From NCBI RefSeq assembly GCF_001522545.3, contig NC_031768.1, positions 99,608,214-99,672,213 of the forward strand: DNA of 64,000 nucleotides. Direction: 5' to 3'. Shown here piece after piece: positions 47,609 to 59,200 of the stretch. The notes beneath the pieces are model-generated. The model saw only the letters and a list, made by a program, of their open reading frames with translations, did not search any database and had not been told where the DNA came from. Origin of the DNA: Parus major (lineage: Eukaryota > Chordata > Aves > Passeriformes > Paridae). The position numbers were made by a program, and so were the translations under genes. How positions within the stretch are numbered: the first letter of the stretch is position 1; each line of letters opens with the position of its first letter.

Positions 47609-50577
47609 GCTAATCCTTTATGAGGGCTGCAGCTGAGAGCAGCAGTGCAGGTGAACCTAGAAGAGAAATTCCTCAGTGCCTACTCAGCCCCAGTGTGCTA
47701 GCTGGAGATGTGCTGTGTCCTCCTCACAGGTATGTCTCTAGCCTCACACCTACTCCTGGCACTGGAAATCCAACACCAGGCACATCTACCCACAAATCTG
47801 TAATAAGTGTCCTGGACATGCCCAGGGAAGGGCAGGTTCACCACACGTTAAGCCAAATATTTCCACACCTGTGATAGAGGCTCTTTCTGAACACACACAG
47901 TAAATCTGTCCTCTCTCTTCCACACACAAATCTTATTTCCAATGTCCTCCAGTGATACTGGTACAAAGTAATAATTCTTGGAGGCCATAATTTGCAGCCT
48001 TCAATGGGAAAAGCACCTCTAGCACAGGCACTGTTTTCAAATGAGCTCGACTGGATCCACTTGAAAGTTCAGCCCTAGCACCTATTGCTCTCCCAGCAGG
48101 ATGTAAGAAAGGTTTTAACAGTCACTAGTGTGTACTGGATTCCTGGTATGTGACTGAAGCAGAGCATGCTTTTAAAGGAAAGAAGTTTGAGTGTCTGATG
48201 AGGAGGGAGAGAGGTGAGAAGAAAGCTGGTAGTGAATCTCATCCTGAGGAACAGTACAGATAAGGGTTGCTTATGCTTGAATGAGCATATCTTAGGATAA
48301 TATTTTTAAAAAGTTGTGTTGATTTTGGTATTTTGTGGACATTTTTTTAATAAATTTTTACAAGAATGTTTTAAGACTTATGAATGTCTTGAATATTTTT
48401 TTTTTCTTTAGTTCTGAGAAAGACTTAAGTGGTAGCATGAAGCTGTGGTGAGGAGCTTCTCATGTCTTTTGTTGAGCTCTAGATAAGGCAAGAAAAAAAT
48501 TGTGGGATTTTTAAATTTGTTTTTAGACTTGTGAGTGTCAATGTTTTATGATGCAGAAGCTATTTTGCATGACTTATTTAAAGTTATGAGAGAAACCCTT
48601 GTCAGTTTTAGTTTTTCATATTAAGTACTGTTCCTCTCATGTTGTTTTATCTGCTTACCCTTCAGGAAAAAGAAAGAGAGTATAAAAATGAAAAACTACC
48701 ATCCAAAATCTCCAGAAAAATAAAGCTGTTTGGTGTTCATTTGTTTTTGAGTTCTTGATTAACTATAAGTGTAAATTCCATTAAAAGTGTGAAATTAGAC
48801 TTTTTTTTTCTTATGTAATGTTCTAAACAGTAATTTTGACTCCTTATTTTCCTCTATTTTCAAGGCAACCTTTCAGGCCTCGGAATGCTAATTATTGTAA
48901 GATATTAAATTATTAGAGTAGCTCTATTTATAAAAGAAACTACTGAAATATCTAAATTTGATATTTCATGGACAATAAATAATTAGACACAGGTAATGAG
49001 AGAAGGTTTAGAAAGATGCATTTGCTGAAGCTAGTCAAGTAGCCATTAGTCTGAACAGTCCCATCTGGCAGAGTTTTGTAGGTATTGCAGGAGAGGCAGG
49101 TTTTAAAGAGAGATTTAGAAGAGGATAAAGTGATATGATCTCCAGGATTATCAGTGACAGATTAAATAAACGTGGATTAAAAGTGGAAGGCAAGTTTAGG
49201 GTTTTATTTAAGTACTCTGTACCTTTAAATTCAAGGCTTACATTATGAGACAATCAATTTGTCTTCTTTAGTAGTTTAAAAGGATTTACATGAACAGTAA
49301 TAAGCTGGAGGGGTTTGTTGGTGGCCTTGAGATGTAGGTGAATGCTTTACCTGTGTAACAGTTACCTGTTTAGGTGAAAAAGTCACATTTCTGAGCATTA
49401 ACAGTACAAGTTCATGGTGAGTACTGACCAGGAAAGCTTTTACTTCTGTGAAGGTGATGGGGGCGTTGGAAGTGGTCACTTAAAGGATCACCATCAACAG
49501 TATTGTCAAGGGCAGGTTTTGATAAAATTTGTGAAAGGTGATAAGGCTCACTGTTTTACTTACTGCATGGAGGAAACATGCAAAGGAAAATTGGCTCAAA
49601 TTCACTTTAGAATGATTTGTATGGAGAATGGGATTGCCAAGGATAAGGGAAACCCACTGAGTCCTGAAGTTCAGAGTAGACACATGTACCACCCCTTGCT
49701 TTCTGAAATCCTGACAGAATCTGGATGATGTTGGATCCAGTCTTAGTCCCAGACCTGATCAACAGTTATGTCTAAATGACTTAACCAGCACTTAATCATT
49801 AATGAATTGAATGTTTAAAAAGTCACTGTAGATTTGAAACAGCAATAGTCATACTATTCCATCAAGAGAATATAGGGATTAATTCACACACATACACACA
49901 TATATATATATAAAATATCAGTGTATGAAGGTATCTGTCAAAAATCCTAGAGGATTGGGGGGTATTGGCCCAGTCCTTTTTGTCAGCTTTTGGTGATTTT
50001 TCCTCTAAGTATTGCAGACTTGAGATCTGGTGACTTCTGAGAAGTGTCACACGTCAAGGGCGATACTGGCACAGCCTCCTGCCATCCAGGAGAGCTTGAA
50101 GGGCCTCACCTAAGACTGCTGTTAATAGAGTTCCAGGTGATTTGTTTTAGTCACTAGTCAGTTTTCATCCAGGCCATAATCTGAGTTGGTAACCACTGCA
50201 GTTTTTCAGAAGTCTGGTAGCAATGGCACCGCTCCACTCAGTAATTAATGGAAGTGATGTTCCAAGGTTGTCAGGGGTGACTGATTATCTCCTGTTCCCC
50301 ACCTTTGTCAGCCAATAGCTATCCCTGGTATGGACAATTCTGCTCCCACCTTAGCCATGTAAGGTATGGTCAAGGGACACTTCACTACACAATTAGAACC
50401 ATTTGCAAACTACCTTTACCAACCCTGCAAGAGCTGAGCTCTTGTTGGCTGGTGTGTTTTTCTGTTAAATTGTCATCATACTTCTTAATGTTTATAGCAA
50501 AATATCAACTAGTTTGACAAAGGAATGTTTCAACAGTGTTCTGTTCACTATTGTTTGTTTTTCCTTTCTGCCTCTTT
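47609..50577. other. Unique or unnamed DNA, no gene recognised
   Basis: Includes a CA/TA simple repeat at 49885-49914. A 104-codon plus-strand frame at 49414-49728 has six or more cysteines and ordinary composition but no motif I can name. The 49.0-50.3 kb part could be a decayed transposable element, but I cannot place it in a family. Confidence 0.45.
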
Positions 50578-51096
50578 TGATTTATCCACAGCTGGCAACC
50601 AAGCCCCACGAGAGACGCTTTCTCACCCCCCTGCATTGGGAGGGTAAAAGTGTGAAAACTTTGAGATCAAGATGGTATAATAGGAAAATCTGCACATGAA
50701 AGCAAACCAAAACAAGGAATTCATTCACTACTTCCCATGGGCAGGCAGGTGTTCAACCATCCCCAGGAGAGCAGGGCTCCATCACATGTAATGGTGGCTT
50801 GGGAAGACAAATGCCATCACCCTGCATGTTCCACCCTTATTGTTCTTCCTTCCACAGCTTTATATGCTCAGTAACTATGTATTATGGAATATCCCTTTGA
50901 GCACTTGGGGTCAGCTGTCCCAGCTGTGTCTCCTCCCAGCTCCTTGTGCACAGAATAATCTAAGAAGCAGAAAAGGCCTTTGTAAGTAAGTACTGTTCAG
51001 CAATAATAAAAAATACTTTCCAGCACAAATCCAAAACACAGACCTCTACCAGGTATTATAATGAAAGTTAAATCTATCCCAGCCACAACCAGCGTA
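50578..51096 (-). mobile_element. ERV LTR, minus strand, common avian family
   Basis: The plus strand starts TGATTTATCC, then CAGCTGGCAACCAAGCCCCA, CATTCACTACTTCCCATGGG, GGCAGGTGTTCAACCATC, GGAATATCCCTTTGAGCA, TTGGGGTCAGCTGTCCCAG, CAGCACAAATCCAAAACA and TATCCCAGCCACAACCAGC. This is the complement of a widespread avian ERV LTR. On the minus strand a TATAAA box (complement of 50859-50864) is in place. The truncated copy at 7550 is the same family in opposite orientation. No adjacent retroviral genes or clear target duplication were found, so it is probably solo. Confidence 0.85.
50859..50864 (-). promoter_or_regulatory. LTR TATA box
   Basis: TATAAA on the minus strand, in GAGCATATAAAGCTG, at the U3/R position expected for this LTR family. 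Confidence 0.65.
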
Positions 51097-52457
51097 AAAC
51101 TCAATTCTTCATTCTCTTCTTTAGAGTTGTAATGAATTAATCACCTAGACAGTGGATCTGAACAGAAATATTTATATCATAGAAAATCCCCTCTAAGATG
51201 GTTCTGTTTGAAACCCTGGACGTCTGGATACTTGTCCAATAGACAGCTGTCTTTGTGATCTAATACCTAATATTTTGTATTCATATATAAATTTAATAGC
51301 AAAGTTATCTGGTTTTGTTTTTTCTTTGCCCTCCTTGAGAACACAGACCTTGCTGTCCTTCTGTAAGTATCTTACAGAGTTAAGTTTTCTTCAGAATTTG
51401 TTGCAGAGCACTGGTTGTGGGAGTGGCTTCTACAGAAGTAAATTTTTGGATTTAAAAAAAAGTGCAATAAATGCATTCTTTAGAATTCTTCATTCTACAG
51501 AATGAATAATGTGTTTGAGGTGATAACATTAAAAAGCCCAGCATGCTAAGGAGACTTTGGAAAGGTGCTTGAGGGGGAAAATGTCTGCAATGAAAACCTG
51601 GATAATCCGAAAACATTCTGCTTTCTCTGTTTATGTGGATGAGTTGCAACAATTAGCTTGCTTTGGGCTACTTATATGTAGAAGAGGAAACTGCATAACC
51701 AGAGCTGCAGGAAGTAGGGAGGGAGCAGGGAGGGGTGGGTGGGTAAGGCAGGAAGAAAGCTATTTTTAAAAGAAAGCTGATATTTTCTAATAATGGAACC
51801 CTGCCTGGAAGCACCTTGTTCACTGCTGTTCCCTTTGGCTTCCATTTTTAGTGTTTCTATGTCTGTGGTGCCTCTCTTCTGCTATCTGCCCCTTGAAACA
51901 TTCTTCTTGCAAGATATTTTTGCAATTATGTAGTTGTGACCACAAAAGACAGGTTAAATACTAGATAAAAGAGCAGGCAATGTATATATGTAATTTAGCT
52001 GAAATAAAGATCACAGCTGGGGAAATGCTATCATGAGTTTCTGACAATATACAAAATGTTTCTGTATAGGAAACAATCCTCTGTTGTACTCTAATCAAAG
52101 AAACTGCACTCTGCAGACTCTGCAACAGCTGCTGAAATTCTACATATTTTCAGTGAGTTTTAAGGGAGTTATATCTGCTTAGTAAAGGTGAAGTAACGAA
52201 TGAAGCTAAACATTAGCAACCTTTTGTTGTATGTGTTGGGAAGTAAAACTGGTAAAAACTGTAGCTGTGCAACACATATGTGGGTATGTGTACATATAAC
52301 CAGATGTGGGTTTGTAATAAAAATGCCCATTAAATAGCATATTAAACTAAACTCAACTCTGTTTTTACTGTGTGGAGAGCAAAGACTCTCTTATTAAGGA
52401 GCCTTGACATTCACAGAAACAGCTGGAATAATTTCATTCACTAACTGAATCTGGGAT
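51097..52457. other. Unique DNA with G-quadruplex motif, no gene recognised
   Basis: Short frames only. The notable sequence is the G-run cluster at 51717-51743. Confidence 0.55.
51717..51743 (+). other. Strong G-quadruplex motif
   Basis: Six runs of three or four G within 27 bp: GGGAGGGAGCAGGGAGGGG followed by TGGGTGGG. Loops are 1, 4, 1, 1 and 1 nt. This exceeds the standard four-run rule and predicts a stable plus-strand quadruplex. Confidence 0.85.
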
Positions 52458-52712
52458 CCCAGATTATCTCTGAGTGGAAGGGACTTCAAAAGATCCTCTG
52501 GACCAAACCTCTGTGGGAAAAGGAGTCTAGATTAGATTACCTAATACTTTGTCCAGTCACATCTTCAAAAACATACAGTGATGAGACTCCTGTATCCCAG
52601 GGCAGGTTATTCCAGTGGCTGAGTGTTCTTTCTGTAAAATAAAAATTCTCTCCTATTCTGAGATTAAACCTCCTCCTGTACTTCTTGTCCCTTGTTTTTC
52701 CACATAGGTCCC

Positions 52713-53056
52713 TGTGGATGCTAAATGCAAAAAGCAAGCAGGAACACAGAGCCTGTGTGAAACTGAGTCACACAGGCTTCTCACTCTGGCCTGAGAAAGC
52801 ATAAGAAAAAACCCAAACAATCTTTGCAGGTGTTGTTTAGGATCCTTGTTGTTTACTTGCAAGACACAGTCAATGGATGCTGTTCCAATTGACCAATGAT
52901 GGAGACGTGTTGCTTTGATGACCAATGAGAGTTTTACCTCTCAGACCTCCTCAAACCTGTCTGTAAAAGAACTGGAATAATAAACTTTGCTGTCTTGGAC
53001 AATGCAGCTAGGAGAGTCAGTGTCATGTTTCTCGGTGTTCCTGATATAGTGTGACA
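52713..53056 (+). mobile_element. Solo ERV LTR inserted in CR1
   Basis: 344 bp from TGTGGATGC to AGTGTGACA, flanked by perfect 6-bp GGTCCC copies (52707-52712 and 53057-53062). The match runs to 9 bp (GGTCCCTGT) because the CR1 target itself continues with TGT, as the LTR does. Visible parts include a palindromic TGTGTGAAACTGAGTCACACA segment, CCAATGATGG and CCAATGAGAG CCAAT-like boxes, a weak TGTAAAAG TATA-like site and AATAAA at 52979-52984. There is no internal ERV sequence. A 6-bp duplication is typical of class II (beta/alpha-like) ERVs, but the family was not confirmed. Confidence 0.92.
52979..52984 (+). terminator. LTR polyadenylation signal AATAAA
   Basis: AATAAA, 72 bp before the LTR end, only 10 bp after the TATA-like TGTAAAAG, followed by a GT-rich U5. 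Confidence 0.7.
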
Positions 53057-53205
53057 GGTCCCTGTAAAGAGAAAGCCTCTGTCCTTTTTGTAGCTGCCTT
53101 TTAAGTACTGAAATACTGTGATGAGGTTTTCTTTCTGCCTCAGCTTTTTCTTCTCTAGGGAGGGAAGGCTTAACTCCTTGAGCCTTTACTTACAGAAACT
53201 GCTCT

Positions 53206-56200
53206 TAGACCTTTGAGCATCAAAAGAATGCTTGACTGGAATGGGATTATTACCATACTCAAGATTACTACTTTATAACTTACATTATACATTATACATT
53301 ATATATTCTATTTCTATTTAAAGCCTCAAAGATTGTGGTAAAATAAAATCATCAATAATTTTAAAATGCAGATTTACTAGGAGTTCAGGTTTACTTTTAG
53401 ACTCTTGAACTTTTACACTTCATGTTTTTAACTTTGTTTACACTCAGGATTTTTCTGAAATTTCCCCTTTTGAAAAAGGGTTTTCTGGGTTACTTGTGTG
53501 ATAGCAGAAACTTTTGCTTTAAAAAATATCAGAAGAGCAATAATTCCATTACAGGTTGTGCAAATACTAGATATTTAGCACAGAATAAAATAGGAAAAGT
53601 TTTAATTTCAATCTTGAAGCCCACATTTGGTTTGCACAAACTGAATATTGTTACAGTTACTTTCTAGAATCTCCTCTTTTGTCTGTATGGTGTCTCTTTT
53701 AAATGTAGTGATCTGAGGTAATGAATTTTTACTAACAAGATCAATTTTGAACAGTAACTCTTCCTGCAAAAAGAATTAACAGGGTGTAAAGTCTTGTCAG
53801 ATATATAAGAGCCTCTCAAGTTTTTGAACATCAGCAGCCTTAAAGCTTCAAGCATCAACCGTGCTCCTCTCATCCTATACAGCTTTAAATTTTAGCCTGG
53901 TTTTCTTGCAGAAAGAAGTCTCTAATCAAATGGTCTGTCTTTCTGGCTGTGAATCAGGCTTGAGATACTTTTGACTGAGCTAGCAAATTCCAAACAAATT
54001 TGACAGGAGAGTGGAAGCATCAAGTACTCTTCTCCAGGTTTTCTGACAAGAGGTGAACAGATGGTAGAAAGAGTACCTGTTTAGCACTGTCAGGGAGGAT
54101 ACAGTTATGACCTGAAGTTTATGCTTTACTAAATATCGTGGAATACAAACTGATGATCAGTTTTCTGACTTTTTTTTTTCCTAATTTAATCACTTACTAG
54201 AAAATCATGAAACAAAGATTTTTTTCCTTCAGGTTTGGAGTGTATGTGTGTGGGTTTTGTTGGTTGGTTGGTTGAATTTTTTTGGTGTGTTATTTTCTTT
54301 CTTTGGAGCACTTGTAAATTGTAATTGTCAGACACTACATAACTGAAAACATGATCACATTTTCTTCACAGCAGTGGACCTGCCACATTCTGGAAGAGAA
54401 GTAGTGGACAGAATTTCCCATGTTGTTTCCCTCTGGTAAACTCTAAAATAAGGTGGGGAGTCATGCTCATTGTCAGGTGTGATGGTGTTTTATGCAATCC
54501 TGCTCTTCCAGTTGCCCCATCTCTGGATTCTGCTGGAGTATACAACAGAGCTCTAGCTTTGTTTAAAGGAAATCAAGTCACATTAGGAAAGGTGAACTCC
54601 CAGATCTAGTATTGCATGTTTCATTTGTAAGGCCAGCCAGGTTTTCATAGCTCTCTTGTAATGCAAGTGGAATTTAAAAAATGCCTGATATATTGATAAT
54701 TATGTGATAATATAATTTAATTTTTGAGGCAAATAGCCCAGATATCTGAAAAATAGATGCCTGCTTCAAGTTTTTCCAAGCTTCCCTTAGATCTCCCTAC
54801 AGAAAAAGCAGATAATCAGCTCAAGACAAGGAGGAACCTAAGTAACCTGCTTCAAGTAAATCATTTTTTCTAACTACCCAATTAACTGTGACAGCTAATT
54901 CCAAGAGATTTAAGTCTCTTCCTGCTTGTCTGACAATTTCACTGAAGGTTTAGCAGGTATTTTATAAACCTCTGAAAAATATAACTGGAAAAAAACCCCA
55001 CTCCAACAGTCTGTGCAAGTCTTTCAAGGGGACTGCTCTAAAGAAGTATATCTGAAACACGTAGGGCTTGAAAGCTGTTTCTGTGTTGCACAGGCATAAT
55101 CATAGTTCAGTGCTGGATTGTCTTTAAGCTGTGTGGCTGGAGTAGTGCTCTGAAAGGTGATGAGGTGAGGAGCTGGCTTTTTGTTCTCTCACTCTACTGC
55201 TCTGCTCATTATCAGTCTCCAGCTTCTTTGTGTACCTGTGTTAGCTCTTTTCAGAGTTCATTTGCAGTGACTGTGGTATTGGGGAAAGTAGTGCTTGCTG
55301 CCCAGCTTTTGTGTTTCAGCACAGGCTGCTGCAGTGCATGTTTGTACTGGTGACTCTGTAGTGACTGGAGTTGCTAAGGGGAAGAAAAGCCACTTTGTGG
55401 TATAAACCCTTAAGTTCTAATCCTTCCTAAATTAATTTTTCCTTGACAAATTCAATGAAAAGCTTAAAATAGGTTTTAAGTCTACTGCATCCTTTCCAGT
55501 CTCTGGATGGAAACAGGATATCTAGCAGGGTTAACAGAAGTGAGTATACCTCATTACTCACTGAGTGAACATCATGGTTTCTGCTCTCTTCAGAAGCAAC
55601 TTGCTTCTTATTCTGCTCATAGGGTCTAAAGCTGGAAACAGTACCAAGCCAAAAAACATTTCTGACTCCAGGGACTTTTCAGACAAGGCACTAGGGTTAT
55701 ACAGGAGCACTGTGCTTCTGAGGGTTTTCTGCTTTGAAGTGTTCTGTCCTTGGTGCCACATGAGGATGCAGTGTGGATCTGAACTGTTCCTGGCATCTTT
55801 TTCTAAGGCTCCTTCAGGGGGGCTGGGAAGTGCATCTATGTACTTTGTCATTATAGTGTGGCTCACTGCTTTTTCCTGGGGGCAAAGGCAAAGACAGAGG
55901 TGAAGAAAGCTGCAGAATCGTCCTGTCTGCTGAAAACCTGCAGCTATATCTGTAGGTGAAACAGCAGGTTATCCCTTAAAAGCAACATCTTTTTGTGTTC
56001 TGTTGCTGATCTGGTCTTTTATGTAGTGGAGTAAGAAAGTAGTAGCTAACAAGGATAGATGTGCAGTCTAAGGTAGGCACCTGCAATGCTTCATCCTCAG
56101 TTCTGCATTCCCACTGCACTCAGCTGTCATCAACAGATGCTTTTCACCAGAGTGCAGCTTCCTGTTGGGTAGGGAATCAGAGTTGGTAGAGGAGAGTGTG

Positions 56201-59200
56201 GAGGTCTGGGGAGAAAGGAATAGGAGCTGTGCCTCCGCAAAAGAATGGAAGAAAATGGAAAATATAGTCACTGAAAAAAGAAAAATGGAAGAGAAAGTGA
56301 GAAACTGTCCCCCTTGAGCCACACAGAATAAAACTCAAAGAGAGGTCCAGCAGTGAATAACAACTCTCCTCAAAAAGCAATGAACTACAATGTTAAGATC
56401 TGTGATAAGGGTAATCCAAGCTCTGTAAAACTCTACATGCACATGAATGAAATCTGTGGTCATCTGCATAACATCAGCAAGAATTCTAGAATAAGGCCTT
56501 AAATACAAATATTGAACTTGGGGGAAATTAAAATGTTTGAAGCCACAGTGCAACAGCTTTAGCAGCAGTATTTGCATGTGGGATTTTTTTTATTTCTGTG
56601 ATTTTAATGGTCTGGGGTTTAGATTGGTGACATTCTCCTGTTGCTTGCTCCAAGGCCTACACATCATTGCCTCTTTCCACCATCAGTTCTAAGGGAGGAT
56701 TTTTTTATTTCCAGAATAAAGAGTTAAAAGAACAGGAATAGCCTCCACACTTGCCAGCAACCTAATAAAATATTGAGTAGAGAAGGAAGTGGTGGAAACA
56801 GTAAAAGACCTGTGGGATCAAAACTACATAAAAGGACCTCAAATTTACCTCAAAGCACACTTCACTGGAGAGTGGATTTTCAGAAGAATATAAAATTAGC
56901 CTGTACAGTTGGCTTCTGGAGAAGACTGCTCAGTTACAGAGCTCAATTCTAATGCACAGTAGAGAGGAGGGGAAGAGGACAAAGACCTCAAGCAGAGGGC
57001 CAGAAGAAGGATAAGCTGATGAGAGAATATTGCTTTGAAGATGTAGGTTAGCAAAAGGACATTGTCAACCTTTCAGTATGCTACAATTTTGCTGCATTTC
57101 ACACCCTGCACGCAGATTGTGCTAAAGCCTTTACAGAAATAGAAATCTGCAGCATGTCCTGTATCCTGCACCCTCACTCTTCTGAGGGAAGTGTGACTTG
57201 GGGTCACAGTCCTTGCTGGCATCAGCAGGTTCAGCTTGCCTGGAATCAGTGGAGCTGAACACCTACTCTTGGCACCAGTAGTTTCTCTTTGTATTTTTTG
57301 TTGGTTTTTTTCATAGCAGAAAAACAACAATTAACAGCGCTACTATTGACAATATATATTCAATAAAGGTGATAATACAACATGTAAAAATCTGGATATG
57401 TTATCCACTTATCTCTGTTATGTAGATTATATTTATCATCTGAGATGGAGAAATATACTTAAGACAAGGAGAGCTACTGCTTTTTTCTCTCAGAGAATAA
57501 TTTTGTAAATGCAGTAGAAGAAGAGGTTTGCTTTCCTTCTGGGTAGAATAAACTTTTTTTTTTTGGTCTGAATGAATCATTTTCATCTTCCTGTTACTGT
57601 GATTTCAGCTCTGCAGAAGCACGATTCCTGTGGATGATAACAGGGATTATCTAGTGATTATTGCACAGAGGTGCATGCACAGAATATTTCAATACTATTA
57701 TGTTAAGCACAGATGCTGCTGAAGCACAGCTTCTTGCCTTATTATTTTCCTTCTTTCTTTCCTAATTCCAAGCTATTGTTTGTGTTGGGCTTGCTAGTGA
57801 CTGCATCCAGACGAGGTTGGGGGGTGGGGAATAGCCACAGAGAATAAAATTCTAAAATAGCTAAAACATGATAATCTCTCATATCTAATCAGAGATGTCA
57901 CAGGCCTTTGACAGCTGTACCCCCCAATGGCAAACCTGGATGATTCTGGAATGTTTGGGGCTGTCTTGGGCTTGGAATATAGGTATGTGGAATTTTGAAA
58001 CAGGTAAGAAAGGAAAACAGTGCTTCTAACTCTTCTGTGATGCTGCTCTGAAGAAATATTACTGTGTTTATTTAAAGACAGGTGGCACTATCTTAACCTT
58101 GGTCTCAGAGATGCTGTTGACTAATTACCTCTTGGCAGTACAGTCAATGGTTATATGTCTCAAGAACAGGACAAAACTCAGTTTTGAAAAACAAGAAAAT
58201 GAATTCTGGAAACAGGGAGGAGGTGGGACAGGGTCTTTGAGGCCCAAGGAAGAAGAGACAAAAGTCTAGGAGGGAATTGTGAGACATGGGCAGCTGGAAT
58301 TTTGGAAGCTGTGCATTGAAAATAAAGCAGTAAGTGTGGGGAAGAGGGATGAGTGGGGTTTGAAATGGTCAAAGAGAATTTAGGGTAGAGAAATGAGCAG
58401 TTCTGACTGCACAGCCTTTAGAGGAGCAGGCTCCTTGTTTTCTTCCCCACTCTGGACAATTGTCTGCTTATCCTGGGTCCTGCTGTGACAGCAGCAGCAC
58501 AGACTCAAACCTGTGGTACAAGATCTGTGCAGTTTATCATAATGAGCTGCAGATCTCTTGAAGGTACCACAAGAAGCTTTGACTAACTGAAACATCTGAA
58601 GGTCTGGAAAATAAAAACCCTACATAAGGGGAATTCATCAATAAATACTTTAATTTAGAATGGATAATATGCAGGACTAGTGTTCCAAAATGAATATTCA
58701 TCTAGTTCTTAAGAATATTAAAGTGAGGTGGGGGTTGTGGTGTACCAAACAAATATGGTCTGTCTGGGTTCAATAAGCTAAGAAAGGAAAGAAATTTTTT
58801 TCCTTATTTTCTCTGTTATCTAGGGACCTAAGGTGTGTTTTTCTTCTAAAAGAGAAAGTGAGATGTAAACAAAAGGTCTGAATAAAATGATGTGCAAGTA
58901 GAAATCGAACATAAAAATTCAAATAATAAGAATATATTTTGGTAAAAATGTTGTGTTGGAAAACTAGACATGACGAACACTTATGACTCCAAAATTTACT
59001 GAATCCATTGAATACTCCTTCTTGTCTATCAGGATAATTAAAATATTTGGTGTATACAAAATTGCATACACTTCTTTTCCTCTATTATCTCATGTTTTTG
59101 AACAAAGCAGTTATTTTCAGAGAGGTAAAATTAATGGATAATTTTCATGTTGTGGCACCTGCAAGTGTAGTAGCATGACATTTTCCCACAAGTGGTAAAT

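Larger units (their letters stand above)
52458..53205 (-). repeat. CR1 LINE, minus strand, split by solo LTR
   Basis: The left part, 52458-52712, starts GAGTGGAAGGGACTTCAAAA and GATCCTCTGGACCAAACCTC (the CR1 3' end read backwards) and runs to CCACATAGGTCCC. The right part, 53057 onward, resumes with GGTCCCTGTAAAGAGAAAGC and continues through GCCTTTTAAGTACTGAAA and AGCTTTTTCTTCTCTAGG. The right end near 53205 is approximate. The repeated GGTCCC is the target duplication of the LTR. Confidence 0.88.

Noticed and set aside
50594..50650. Exon-like segment with acceptor-type TTATCCACAG and an open frame
   Set aside because: The sequence after it (CTGGCAACCAAGCCCCA and on) is the U5 end of a common avian LTR family on the minus strand, so the splice-like site is coincidental.
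55558..55903. Mirrored 102- and 112-codon frames on opposite strands
   Set aside because: Opposite-strand frames of similar extent usually reflect base composition; neither shows a domain or splice context.
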